Assembly: GCA_033762715.1 (NCBI GenBank)
Contig: JANRLL010000010.1
Span: forward strand, 1-64,000
DNA: 64,000 nt
Origin: JANRLL01 sp033762715
GTDB lineage: Bacteria > Pseudomonadota > Alphaproteobacteria > Rickettsiales > SXRF01
Reading direction: 5' to 3'
A program made the translations under genes and the position numbers. The notes beneath the pieces were generated by a model. The model ran no database searches and had not been told where the DNA came from. It saw only the letters and a list, made by a program, of their open reading frames with translations. Positions 34,911 to 43,216 of the stretch are shown piece by piece (positions within the stretch are counted from its first letter, which is position 1; every line of letters starts with the position of its first letter).

Positions 34911-35405
34911 ATGAAACTCGCGAAAAAAGTAACGGTAACCCCCAGCAAATATGCCATGTGGCGCTCGGCCATCGCGCTGGCTTATGCTGATTCGCGCTTG
35001 TCTAATAGCGAGGTTAACCTCATCCAAGACTATATGAGCAATTATACCTTTACCGATGCGCAGCTGCTGCAGTTGGAAAAGGATTTGATGCAAGGTGTGC
35101 ATTTGGAAGATGTATTTCCTATGATCAGTGAAATCCGCGACCGCGCGCATTTGATCAATTTCGCGCGGGTGCTGTTTCATATTGATGGCGATTTTTCCGA
35201 GGTAGAACAACGAATCTGGCAAGCGATTCACGATCAGCATGTGCTGACCATCGATCTGAAAAAAGCATTGTTGGTTGCGCGCGAAGCCTGTGAATCGGAA
35301 CTCGAACAGCAGCGTATTAAACATGCGCAGGAAGCGGCGCAAAAGCGTCCGCTAGAACGTGCCCTCGATTATCTGCTCGATGTGGATAACGACACGGTTG
35401 CTTAA
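34911..35405 (+). CDS. TerB-like / DjlA N-terminal-like helical protein
   Basis: 164 residues, all helical. The paired acidic motifs 'IALAYADSRLSNSEVNLIQDYM' region and 'ARVLFHIDGDFSEVEQRIW' are the two metal-binding EF-like loops of the TerB fold. No membrane segment or J domain is present. ATG at 34911 is chosen because GAGGA lies nine bases upstream; an ATG at 34896 and a TTG at 34887 are also in frame. Its stop overlaps the stop of the convergent gene (TTAA). Function is unknown beyond the fold. Confidence 0.72.
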   Translation: MKLAKKVTVTPSKYAMWRSAIALAYADSRLSNSEVNLIQDYMSNYTFTDAQLLQLEKDLMQGVHLEDVFPMISEIRDRAHLINFARVLFHIDGDFSEVEQRIWQAIHDQHVLTIDLKKALLVAREACESELEQQRIKHAQEAAQKRPLERALDYLLDVDNDTVA

Positions 35406-36130
35406 GCCCAACGTCCTTCTCCGCTTTGGTCGCGTGGAGGGATGTTTTTAAATATTTTCCTTGGGTCGTCGCTATATTCAACTTTGGCGAATTCTGGGCT
35501 GGTAAGCAGCTTGAGGTAAGATCCGCCCGCATTTTTCAGACTGTTTCTTAGCAAGATGGATGGGACGAATGCTTCTGTGTAGAGCTTTGCTGTTGCTTCC
35601 GACAGTTCGGCGTAACCATGGCTAATCAGCTCTGTTGCAAACGCTCTGCCTTCCGCGGTTTCGGTCATTCGTTTTCCAATGTTATGATCATGAAAGAATT
35701 GCACCAGCGTTGGATCGATGACGTAGGATTTCCATTCCGCCTGATCGGACTTTGCGGATTTGATGGGTAGATGCAGGATGATGACATCATGCGGCGTGCT
35801 GCCAGCGCGGTGCATATTAAAATGATGTATATAATCTTTCGGTATATCGCGCAGGAGATCGCGTGCCGCCGCACTTGCGAATACGCATTTTCCCAGTGCG
35901 TATTCACCCCAGTCTTCCTGCATTTTAGGAAATATTTTTTTAAGCCGGTCCGCTGCACCGGCAACCACCCATTGCACTAATGACTGTGCTTCTTCTGGCG
36001 TAATGCTAGTGGTAGGTGTGGATTTTGTATCAGGTGTGGCCGCGCGTAATGTATCAAGAATGGCCGCCGTTTGATTCCAAACAAAGGGCTCAGGCGTAAA
36101 GGCGGGTATATCAAACGACTCGGATGACAT
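35402..36130 (-). CDS. Unknown protein with a possible Cys-His-Asp hydrolase triad
   Basis: 242 residues, soluble, without signal peptide. A cysteine after a Trp/Gly stretch (C82 in 'EYALGKCVFASAAARDLL'), a histidine opening a beta strand (H114 in 'GSTPHDVIILHLP') and 'SYVIDPTLVQFF' (D139) follow the order and spacing of papain/transglutaminase-like folds, in which 'hxDPTxxQF' is common. The N-terminal 75 residues are Thr/Pro-rich and look flexible. I recognise no family, so a peptidase, deamidase or transglutaminase-like activity is only inferred. It lies between the tRNA and a convergent TerB-like gene with no functional partners. Confidence 0.75.
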   Translation of the reverse strand: MSSESFDIPAFTPEPFVWNQTAAILDTLRAATPDTKSTPTTSITPEEAQSLVQWVVAGAADRLKKIFPKMQEDWGEYALGKCVFASAAARDLLRDIPKDYIHHFNMHRAGSTPHDVIILHLPIKSAKSDQAEWKSYVIDPTLVQFFHDHNIGKRMTETAEGRAFATELISHGYAELSEATAKLYTEAFVPSILLRNSLKNAGGSYLKLLTSPEFAKVEYSDDPRKIFKNIPPRDQSGEGRWA

Positions 36131-36192
36131 ACGCGCTAGTATAGCGCAAAGAGGTTAAAAATCTAACCAACTGATTTTATCCCTCTATTTGA

Positions 36193-36269
36193 TGGTCGGA
36201 GTAATAGGATTCGAACCTACGGCCTCTGCGTCCCGAACGCAGCGCTCTACCAGACTGAGCTATACTCCG
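36193..36269 (-). tRNA. tRNA-Pro (anticodon CGG)
   Basis: A full cloverleaf on the minus strand: acceptor CGGAGTA/TACTCCG, D arm GCTC...GAGC, anticodon stem CTGCG/CGCAG with loop TTCGGGA (anticodon CGG, reading CCG), five-base variable loop and T arm GTAGG-TTCGAAT-CCTAT. The 3' CCA is encoded (36193-36195). 77 nucleotides including CCA. Confidence 0.96.
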
Positions 36270-36313
36270 ACAACGGCAGCCTTATAATGCCAATGTCGAC
36301 AGCTGGCAAGGGG

Positions 36314-37333
36314 CTAGAAGCTGCGGCTTTCGCAAAAATCTACAATATCCAGCATGGCGCTTTTGGCAGCGCTGTTGCCCAATGGGTCTAACGCAGCGCG
36401 CGCTTGTTCGCAATAATGACGGACCAGCGCATTGCTTTGGGCAATGGCCTGATGAGTGGCTAAAATACTTTGTGCTTGTTCAAAATCACCGGGTTGCTGA
36501 TTCAATTCACTCATGGTGCGTTGCCAGAAGCTTTTTTCATCGTCGCTGGCGGCTTGATAAGCATAGATCACCGGCAGGGTAATTTTGCCTTCGCGGAAAT
36601 CATCGCCCAGTGCTTTACCGAGTGTGGTTTGATTGGCGGTGTAATCCAAAATATCATCCACCAATTGAAAGGCGATACCCATATACTGGCCAAAATCACG
36701 AAATGCTTTTTCAAGTTCGGCTTTGCCCGCAATAACGGGGCCCAGTTCGCAGGCAGCGGCAAACAGCACGGCGGTTTTAGACGAGATGACTTCTAGATAT
36801 TGCTCAACCGTACAGGAGAGATCGCCTTCGGCCATCAGCTGTAGTACTTCGCCGCGTGAGATCACGGCAGCCGCATCAGATAAAATTTTAAGCACGCGTA
36901 GTGAGCCCGATGCCGTCATGAGCTGGAAGGCTTGGCTGAGTAAAAAATCACCTACGAGGATACTGGCTTTATTGCCGAAGAGCTCGTTGGCGGTGGCCAG
37001 GCCACGGCGCAATTTGCTTTCATCCACCACATCGTCATGCAAGAGCGTTGCGGTATGGATAAATTCCACCGCAGCGGCAAGGGCAATATGTTGTTTGTCG
37101 GGATAATTGCAAGCTTGCGAAGCAATAAGCGTCAGCGCTGGGCGGATGCGTTTGCCGCCGGAGTTGATCAGATGTTGTGCAATGCCGTGAATTAAAGGGA
37201 TTTCCTGATTAACGCGGCCCAAAATCAATGTGTCCACCGCCTGCAGATCGTTGCGAATGAGCTGATACAGCGCATCAAGTGATGCGGGTGTGGAGGAATG
37301 ATGTGCGGGTGCGACAGAAGGCATAACGGCCAA
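36314..37333 (-). CDS. ispB: Long-chain polyprenyl diphosphate synthase (octaprenyl/decaprenyl)
   Basis: 339 residues. Trans-prenyltransferase with 'SGGKRIRPALTLIASQ', first aspartate-rich motif 'LLHDDVVDESKLRRG', 'ASILVGDFLLSQAFQLM', and second motif 'VDDILDYTAN'. The small residues before the first motif (HTATLLHDD) allow long chains, so it likely makes the ubiquinone side chain (C40-C50). It differs from the short-chain ispA at 17.5-18.4 kb. It lies 21 bases after the last flagellar gene on the same strand; an in-frame ATG at 37324 is an alternative start. Chain length is not determinable here. Confidence 0.92.
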   Translation of the reverse strand: MAVMPSVAPAHHSSTPASLDALYQLIRNDLQAVDTLILGRVNQEIPLIHGIAQHLINSGGKRIRPALTLIASQACNYPDKQHIALAAAVEFIHTATLLHDDVVDESKLRRGLATANELFGNKASILVGDFLLSQAFQLMTASGSLRVLKILSDAAAVISRGEVLQLMAEGDLSCTVEQYLEVISSKTAVLFAAACELGPVIAGKAELEKAFRDFGQYMGIAFQLVDDILDYTANQTTLGKALGDDFREGKITLPVIYAYQAASDDEKSFWQRTMSELNQQPGDFEQAQSILATHQAIAQSNALVRHYCEQARAALDPLGNSAAKSAMLDIVDFCESRSF

Positions 37334-37354
37334 TTATTAATGGCTGCCGTGGCT

Positions 37355-39253
37355 TTAGGCAACTACATTGCTATGGGTATGAGCAAATAGCTCTTCCAGC
37401 GGGTTAACGGGGAATTCTTTTGTGGCCTGAAACACCAGGTTTCCCCTATATCCGGTGAGTTCGCCCATATCGTTATAAATACGCATAATATCCTGCTGAA
37501 CCGCCGAAGTTAGCTGGGTATGGCTGCGGATATAGAGGTCAAATTGGGTTTTGGCGCGTTGTTTATGCACAAACCCATCCAGCTGCATATCGCCCATCTG
37601 CGATAAATTCAGTTCCAACACAAAGCGCGTTTCATCGTCTTCCGGCGCTTCCTGACCGGGCTTATTGGATTTAGTATCGCGTTTTACAAATAGCCGCACT
37701 TGCTGCACATGCCCTTCCACCGCCACGGGAAAAAACAGGCTCTGCCAGGGTTGCGAAGGCCCTGCCTCATATTGCCGTGCTAGCGTGGAGAATTCCGCAG
37801 CTGCTTTTTTGATCAGCGCGCCGTGGCCTTGCTCTTCGGCCCATTCGATGTTGGATGTGCCTAGCCAGCTGCTTAAATCGCTGCCTTTGAGCGCGGTCAG
37901 AAAAAAGAGTAATCCAACGGAAAAGGCCTGAGGTGGAGGCGTTTGAGTGGAGGTGGGTGCATTGGTAGGCAATGCACCGCTCAGCAGTGCTGGCAGCGCT
38001 GCAATATTTATCAGTTCAAATGAACCAGACGATAGGCGTGGCTCAAGCGCGGCAAGCAACTGTTCCAAGCTGGGCCATTGGCGCGCGAGTTCGGGCAGGC
38101 TTGCCGGTGTTTGTGTAGCAGCCGTTGCGGCAGCAAGCGGATTGCTAGTAGCCGCTGTTACCGTATCCACCCGTAGGCCCAGCTGACTGCCGATGGGTAA
38201 TTTCAAATCCGATTCCAGCCGTACGAAACCGAGCGGGGTTTGCAGAAGCATTTCACCGGTGGGCTCATAGGCCAGCACGCTCGCAGGTACGACCGAGGTT
38301 CCAGGAACAACCGGCACCGAAGCGGCTGGTGCGGGCAGTGTGGCTGCTGCGGGCGCCGCCGGTGTTGTGGGGGTTGTTGCGGGTGTAGTCGGTGCGGTAG
38401 TTGGTGCAAGTATAGATTCTTCGCTTATGGGCACAGATGGAGCTGCACCAGGAATGGCCGCTGGTGCTGTAGGTGATGTGGGCGCTGTTGCTGGTGCTGT
38501 GGTTGAAGCATGCGTGCCTTCATTGGGTAAAATACTGTTGCGTGTATAGGCGGAATAAAGCTGCACATTCGTTTGATTGAAACCGGCATTATTATAGCTC
38601 GGTGCGGGGAGATTGCCTGCGAGCAATTCCAACGCCTGTGATGGTGCATTGGCGACCGAAAGCAGCGTGAGGCTGACGCTGGTGCCATTGGGTAATGGCG
38701 AAAACACAGGGCTGCCCGCGGCGGGTAGGGGTAGCGTATTGCTGCCTGCAGTGGGTTGGGCTACGACCGAGCCGCGCAAGGTAATGGCGGGAGGCACACC
38801 TTCGCTGTCGAGGGTTTGCACCGTATCGCTGAGCAAAACGGGCGCATTGCTATTTTGTTGAGTAGTGGTGTTGGCAGGCACGGCTGTTTTTCCGCCGCTT
38901 ACAATCACATCGGCTGAATCGGAAAAAGCCGATTGTTGGGTGGCGACTTCGGGCGGCAAGCCATTAATGCTCAATATATGTGCGGCATTATGCCCGGCGC
39001 GATTTTCAATACGGATCACCACTTCGCTGCCGATTTTTAAAAAGAAGGGGCTGGCAAATACCACATCACCACGCTCGCTGCGCAAGATCGGATTGCCGGA
39101 GCCGTCGCGGTTTACGATAAAGCCGGCCAGAATCGTGCCGGTACTTAGACGCTCAGGCGCAGGGGGTGAGCCTTGGGTGGTGGCGCCTTGCACCTGTTGT
39201 GGTTGCGAGACGCTTTGTGGCGGAGTGATACTGATGAGTCGAATATCCGCCAT
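37355..39253 (-). CDS. fliK: FliK-like flagellar protein (probable hook-length control)
   Basis: 632 residues. A short N-terminal beta-rich part (residues 30-110) is followed by a long Pro/Ala/Thr/Val-rich region (about 240-330) of low complexity. The C-terminal part (about 530-610) has 'FVLELNLSQMGDMQLDGFVH' and later 'LRRYNDMGELTGYRG'-like helix/strand order (exact text IMRIYNDMGELTGYRG), typical of the FliK C-terminal switch domain. FliK acts as a secreted ruler that sets hook length. The assignment rests mainly on this domain, the disordered middle, and its place after flhG. Start 39253 begins 'MADIRLISITPP', nine bases after the flhG stop. Confidence 0.6.
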   Translation of the reverse strand: MADIRLISITPPQSVSQPQQVQGATTQGSPPAPERLSTGTILAGFIVNRDGSGNPILRSERGDVVFASPFFLKIGSEVVIRIENRAGHNAAHILSINGLPPEVATQQSAFSDSADVIVSGGKTAVPANTTTQQNSNAPVLLSDTVQTLDSEGVPPAITLRGSVVAQPTAGSNTLPLPAAGSPVFSPLPNGTSVSLTLLSVANAPSQALELLAGNLPAPSYNNAGFNQTNVQLYSAYTRNSILPNEGTHASTTAPATAPTSPTAPAAIPGAAPSVPISEESILAPTTAPTTPATTPTTPAAPAAATLPAPAASVPVVPGTSVVPASVLAYEPTGEMLLQTPLGFVRLESDLKLPIGSQLGLRVDTVTAATSNPLAAATAATQTPASLPELARQWPSLEQLLAALEPRLSSGSFELINIAALPALLSGALPTNAPTSTQTPPPQAFSVGLLFFLTALKGSDLSSWLGTSNIEWAEEQGHGALIKKAAAEFSTLARQYEAGPSQPWQSLFFPVAVEGHVQQVRLFVKRDTKSNKPGQEAPEDDETRFVLELNLSQMGDMQLDGFVHKQRAKTQFDLYIRSHTQLTSAVQQDIMRIYNDMGELTGYRGNLVFQATKEFPVNPLEELFAHTHSNVVA

Positions 39254-39262
39254 ATGCGCCCG

Positions 39263-40018
39263 CTATTTTTGCAGCAGCTTGATCGAAAGCAGCGCTGCGT
39301 CGGTAGCCGCAGTTGAATGCGGTGACCGTGTGATGAGCGAGCTTTGATTGCGTATGGTGTCTTTGACTTTATTATCCTTGCGAATAATGCCCAGCAGCGC
39401 CGGCGAGTGGCTTAGGAAATTCATGCAGGCCTTGTTGATTGCGTGATAGGTCGCATCGCCTTCTTTTTGGGTGGCTGCCTGATTGACCACGATATTGATC
39501 TCGGTGTTAGGTTTGCTGGCAAGCAGCAATTTGATGAATGCATATGCATCGGTAAGCGAAGTAGGTTCATCGGTGATGACCACGATACAGCGGCCTGCAA
39601 TCGCAGCTAAATGCTGCACATAATGCTCGATGCCGGCGCCCAAATCGATAATGACGAAATCATATTGCTGTTGTAGCGAAAGCAACTCTTCCGTCACTGC
39701 AGTAAGCTTTTCTGCCGGTACATTCGCCAGCGTTGCCGAACCTGAGCGACCAGCAATAATATCAAATCCGCCTTCTGGATAAGGGGTGATCACTTCACTG
39801 AGGGTATTGCGCCCGGAGATGACATTGCTCAAATCGAGCTTCGGCGTAAGCCCTAATTGCACATCCACGTTGGCCAGGCCGATATCGCCATCAAAGAGCA
39901 ACACGCGGCGTCCCGAGCGGGCAAGCAAATGGGTTAGGGTAATGGCTAGCCAGGTTTTACCGACCCCGCCTTTACCGGATGCGATTGCAATAATATTGTT
40001 TTTCACGCTGTTAGTCAT
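39263..40018 (-). CDS. flhG: MinD-like flagellar number regulator FlhG/FleN
   Basis: 251 residues. Deviant Walker A 'SGKGGVGKTW' (about residues 14-23), 'LLFDGDIGLANVDVQLGL' and 'FVIIDLGAGIEHYVQHL', the MinD/ParA pattern of FlhG. It binds ATP and limits flagellar number, acting with FlhF and often on a sigma-54 activator. The C-terminus ends at about residue 251 without a clear long amphipathic helix. Directly after flhF (14-base gap). Confidence 0.92.
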   Translation of the reverse strand: MTNSVKNNIIAIASGKGGVGKTWLAITLTHLLARSGRRVLLFDGDIGLANVDVQLGLTPKLDLSNVISGRNTLSEVITPYPEGGFDIIAGRSGSATLANVPAEKLTAVTEELLSLQQQYDFVIIDLGAGIEHYVQHLAAIAGRCIVVITDEPTSLTDAYAFIKLLLASKPNTEINIVVNQAATQKEGDATYHAINKACMNFLSHSPALLGIIRKDNKVKDTIRNQSSLITRSPHSTAATDAALLSIKLLQK

Positions 40019-40032
40019 AAATACCGTTTGGG

Positions 40033-41058
40033 TTAGGGATGTAATTGATAACGAAGCAGTAATTGTGCCACAATCTTAGGGTCAGCCGGTTGCAGACTAT
40101 CGACAAGAGAAGACGAGCTGCTGATATTACAAAAGGAAAAACCACCTACCGCCGCCGTTGCCAGAATACCGCCAAAGCGGCGGGTGGAATCGGCATGCGT
40201 CACCAGCAAGCGCTTGACGGGTAGTTTGCCAAATTGTTCGGTCATATCGATAGCTTCCAGCGTATCGCCGCCAGATGGCATAACGAGGATGGGTTCAATA
40301 CCCTCAATCGTGGCATAAGCCTTAGTATCTTTAAGTTCCTGATGATCGTAGGGATTGCAGCCAGCCGTATCCACCAGCACATGCGCAAAAGCGGGAAGCA
40401 CTTTAAGTTGCTGGCGCAATGCATCGACGTTATCTGCCACTTTCAGATCGATGCCTAAAATGGTGGTGAAGGCACTCAGCTGTTCGATGCCGCCAGCACG
40501 TTTATTATCGGTGGTAACAACCGCAACCGGTAATTTTTCCATCGCCAGTTTAGACGCTATTTTGGCGATGGTGAGTGTCTTGCCGATGCCAGGCGGGCCG
40601 ATCAACATGGTGCGTGTGGGTTTGACATCCAGCGGTAGCGGTTGAAAATCAAAAGCGTGTGAGAGCAATTTTTCCAGCGTCAGGCGGTGCAGTTGGCGCG
40701 GCTCACGGTTGTTGCCCACGTGATGCAGATCCATCACCGTTTTAAGATCATTGTCGCTGACCGTCTGCATGAGTTTGGCAATCATCACTTCCGGCAGGTT
40801 ATGAAAACGCAAAATATTATGAATATCGTGGCGCAGATCATTAGCCGATTGGTTGTCGCGCGCGGCAGCCGGTGCTTGCTTGGCAGGCTTCGGCGCGGGT
40901 GTGGCGTCCTCATCCACGGCAGCTGTTACTTGTTGCAAGGTGCGCGAGCCGTTTTGTACTTCTTTGTTAGCCAGGATAATTGCGTTGTCGCCCAAAGCCT
41001 CGCGCACCATTTTCAGGGCGGAAGGCATATCGGCGGCTTGGAAGGTGAGCAATTTCAC
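40033..41058 (-). CDS. flhF: SRP-type GTPase FlhF
   Basis: 341 residues. The short N-terminal B-like region starts 'MKLLTFQAADMPSALKMVREALGDNAIIL', seen in two parts, as in all FlhF proteins. The NG domain has G1 'GPPGIGKTLTIAKIA' (154-161 core), 'TTDNKRAGGIEQLSAF' (G2, canonical TTDTYRIGA) and G3 'DTAGCNPYD', where canonical SRP GTPases have DTAGR. FlhF sites the flagellum, usually at the pole. The start overlaps the flhA stop by four bases (41055-41058). Confidence 0.92.
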   Translation of the reverse strand: MKLLTFQAADMPSALKMVREALGDNAIILANKEVQNGSRTLQQVTAAVDEDATPAPKPAKQAPAAARDNQSANDLRHDIHNILRFHNLPEVMIAKLMQTVSDNDLKTVMDLHHVGNNREPRQLHRLTLEKLLSHAFDFQPLPLDVKPTRTMLIGPPGIGKTLTIAKIASKLAMEKLPVAVVTTDNKRAGGIEQLSAFTTILGIDLKVADNVDALRQQLKVLPAFAHVLVDTAGCNPYDHQELKDTKAYATIEGIEPILVMPSGGDTLEAIDMTEQFGKLPVKRLLVTHADSTRRFGGILATAAVGGFSFCNISSSSSLVDSLQPADPKIVAQLLLRYQLHP

Positions 41059-43208
41059 AACTGGCCTAACGTTTTAATACGCGCTTTGGGGTAGATTTCA
41101 CTTTGCGACATCACAACTGTATTGGGGCGGAAGCGTTCAATAATGGTGCGCACGTAAGGACGGATGGCAGGGCTGGTCAGCAGCACTGGCAACTCGCCTT
41201 GCATCGCATGCTTATCAAAGGTCGCGCGCACGGTGTTGATGAACTCCTGAATGCGGGAAGGTGCCATCGATAGAGTCCGCTCATCGCCACTGCCACTGAC
41301 CGATTCGACAAAGGTCTGTTCCCAGCCAGGCGACATCGCCACAATCGGTATATAGCCGTCGGCGGTGGTATTGGCATGGCTGATTTGGCGCGCCAAACGT
41401 GAACGCACATGCTCGGTAATGGCGCTGATGCTTTGGTTGTTGCGCGAGCCTTCGGCCACTGCTTCGACAATGGTCGACAGATCGCGGATCGACACGGTTT
41501 CACGCAGCAAGTTTTGCAGCACGCGTTGCACGCCGCTGACTGAAATTTGTGACGGAATGGTTTCGGTAACCAGCTTCTGCTGGGTTTTGCCCAGATCGTC
41601 GAGTAGTTTTTGCGTCTCCGAGTAAGACAGCAATTCAGCCATATTATCTTTAACCACTTCGGTCAGATGGGTGGTGATAACGGTTGGCGGATCCACCACC
41701 GTGTAGTTTCTAAACAATGCTTCTTCGCGGTTGGCCTCGGTGATCCACATGGCAGGCAGGCCGAAGGTCGGTTCGGTGGTTTCTTCGCCAGGCAGCGTCA
41801 TTTTGCCGCCGCTGGGGTTCATCACCAGCAACATGTCAGGGCGAATATCGCCGCGCGCTGCTTCGATTTCTTTCACCTTGATCACATAGGTATTAGGTGG
41901 CAATTGCATATTATCTTGAATACGCACCGCTGGAATAACAAAGCCCAGCTCGCGTGCCATTTGCCGGCGCAGCGCTTTAATTTGCTCAGTGAGGCGATGG
42001 CCTTTTTGATAGTTGATAAGCGGCAGCAAGCCATAACCCAATTCCAGGCGCAACGAATCGATTTGCAGAAAATCAGCGGGCTGTTCTTCGGCGGGAGCGC
42101 CTTCTGCACCGACGACCGTTGGGCCCTCTAATTGCTTTTGCGCGCCTGCGCCGGTGGCGGCTTGAATAAAGTTGCCAGCGGCATTGGGGTTTTTCATCAT
42201 ATACCAGGAGAGATAGCCCGAAAGCCCAGACAGCACTAAGAATGGAAAGGCCGGAATGCTGGGCAATGCCGCCATGGCGAGCAAGAAGACGCTGGTAATA
42301 CCCAGCGGTGTGGCTGAGCGTGTCAGCTGACCTAGTACGGCTTTTTCCGCCGAGCCTTCGGCACCGGCTTTGGTCACCAAGATACCAGCTGCAGTCGAGA
42401 CGATCAGCGCCGGTACTTGCGATACCAGGCCATCACCGATGGTAAGCACGGTGTAGGTATGAAGCGCCTGGGCGAAGGAGAGGTCATTTTCCACCACGCC
42501 GATTAAAATACCGGCGATGAAGTTGATAAAAGTGATGAGTAGGCCAGCGATCGCATCGCCGCGTACGAATTTGCTGGCACCGTCCATCGAGCCGTAGAAA
42601 TTGCTTTCATCTTCGAGTTCTTTGCGGCGCGCTTTAGCCATTTGCTCGTCAATGAGGCCGGCGGATAAATCGGCATCGATCGCCATTTGTTTGCCAGGCA
42701 TCGAATCTAACGAGAAGCGGGCCGACACCTCGGCGATACGGCCGGAACCTTTGGTGATAACTACGAAGTTGATGATGGTCAGAATGCCGAAGATAATGGC
42801 ACCGATCACCACCGAGCCGCTCATTACGAAACCACCAAACGCTTCGATCAAATGACCGGCCGCAGCGGTGCCTTCATGGCCATGCGATAGAATCAGGCGG
42901 GTGGACGCGATGTTAAGCGCCAGCCGGAGCATAGTAACGATAAGCAGAATAGTGGGGAATGAACTAAGTTGCAGGGGCTTTTCAACGAAGAGCACCGTCA
43001 TCAACACCAGCATCGAAACGGTCAGCGATAAGCTCAACATAAAGTCGAGCAGCATGGGCGGCACCGGTAGAATCAGCACCACCAGAATAGCAATAATACC
43101 AACCGCGAAGAAAATATCGCTGCGGCGCATCAGCAGGCCGGCCTGATGGCGAACATTCGTTACGTTAAAGTTGCCTTGTGTATCCGAAGTTGCCGCTGCC
43201 TCTGCCAT
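41055..43208 (-). CDS. flhA: Flagellar export gate protein FlhA
   Basis: 717 residues, full length. Eight N-terminal membrane helices include 'PPMLLDFMLSLSLTVSMLVL' and 'FSLDSMPGKQMAIDADLSAG', the cytoplasmic FHIPEP loop that is the family hallmark. The C-terminal cytoplasmic domain (from about residue 350) docks chaperone-substrate complexes. It sits eight bases after the flbD stop and is coupled to flhF. Confidence 0.97.
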   Translation of the reverse strand: MAEAAATSDTQGNFNVTNVRHQAGLLMRRSDIFFAVGIIAILVVLILPVPPMLLDFMLSLSLTVSMLVLMTVLFVEKPLQLSSFPTILLIVTMLRLALNIASTRLILSHGHEGTAAAGHLIEAFGGFVMSGSVVIGAIIFGILTIINFVVITKGSGRIAEVSARFSLDSMPGKQMAIDADLSAGLIDEQMAKARRKELEDESNFYGSMDGASKFVRGDAIAGLLITFINFIAGILIGVVENDLSFAQALHTYTVLTIGDGLVSQVPALIVSTAAGILVTKAGAEGSAEKAVLGQLTRSATPLGITSVFLLAMAALPSIPAFPFLVLSGLSGYLSWYMMKNPNAAGNFIQAATGAGAQKQLEGPTVVGAEGAPAEEQPADFLQIDSLRLELGYGLLPLINYQKGHRLTEQIKALRRQMARELGFVIPAVRIQDNMQLPPNTYVIKVKEIEAARGDIRPDMLLVMNPSGGKMTLPGEETTEPTFGLPAMWITEANREEALFRNYTVVDPPTVITTHLTEVVKDNMAELLSYSETQKLLDDLGKTQQKLVTETIPSQISVSGVQRVLQNLLRETVSIRDLSTIVEAVAEGSRNNQSISAITEHVRSRLARQISHANTTADGYIPIVAMSPGWEQTFVESVSGSGDERTLSMAPSRIQEFINTVRATFDKHAMQGELPVLLTSPAIRPYVRTIIERFRPNTVVMSQSEIYPKARIKTLGQL

Positions 43209-43216
43209 AAGCTAGC

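Noticed and set aside
38240..38550. Alternative coding frames over the Pro/Ala/Thr-rich part of the FliK-like gene
   Set aside because: Repeat-rich GC sequence opens several frames on both strands; none has a ribosome-binding site or recognisable protein, while the minus-strand frame continues across the whole gene.
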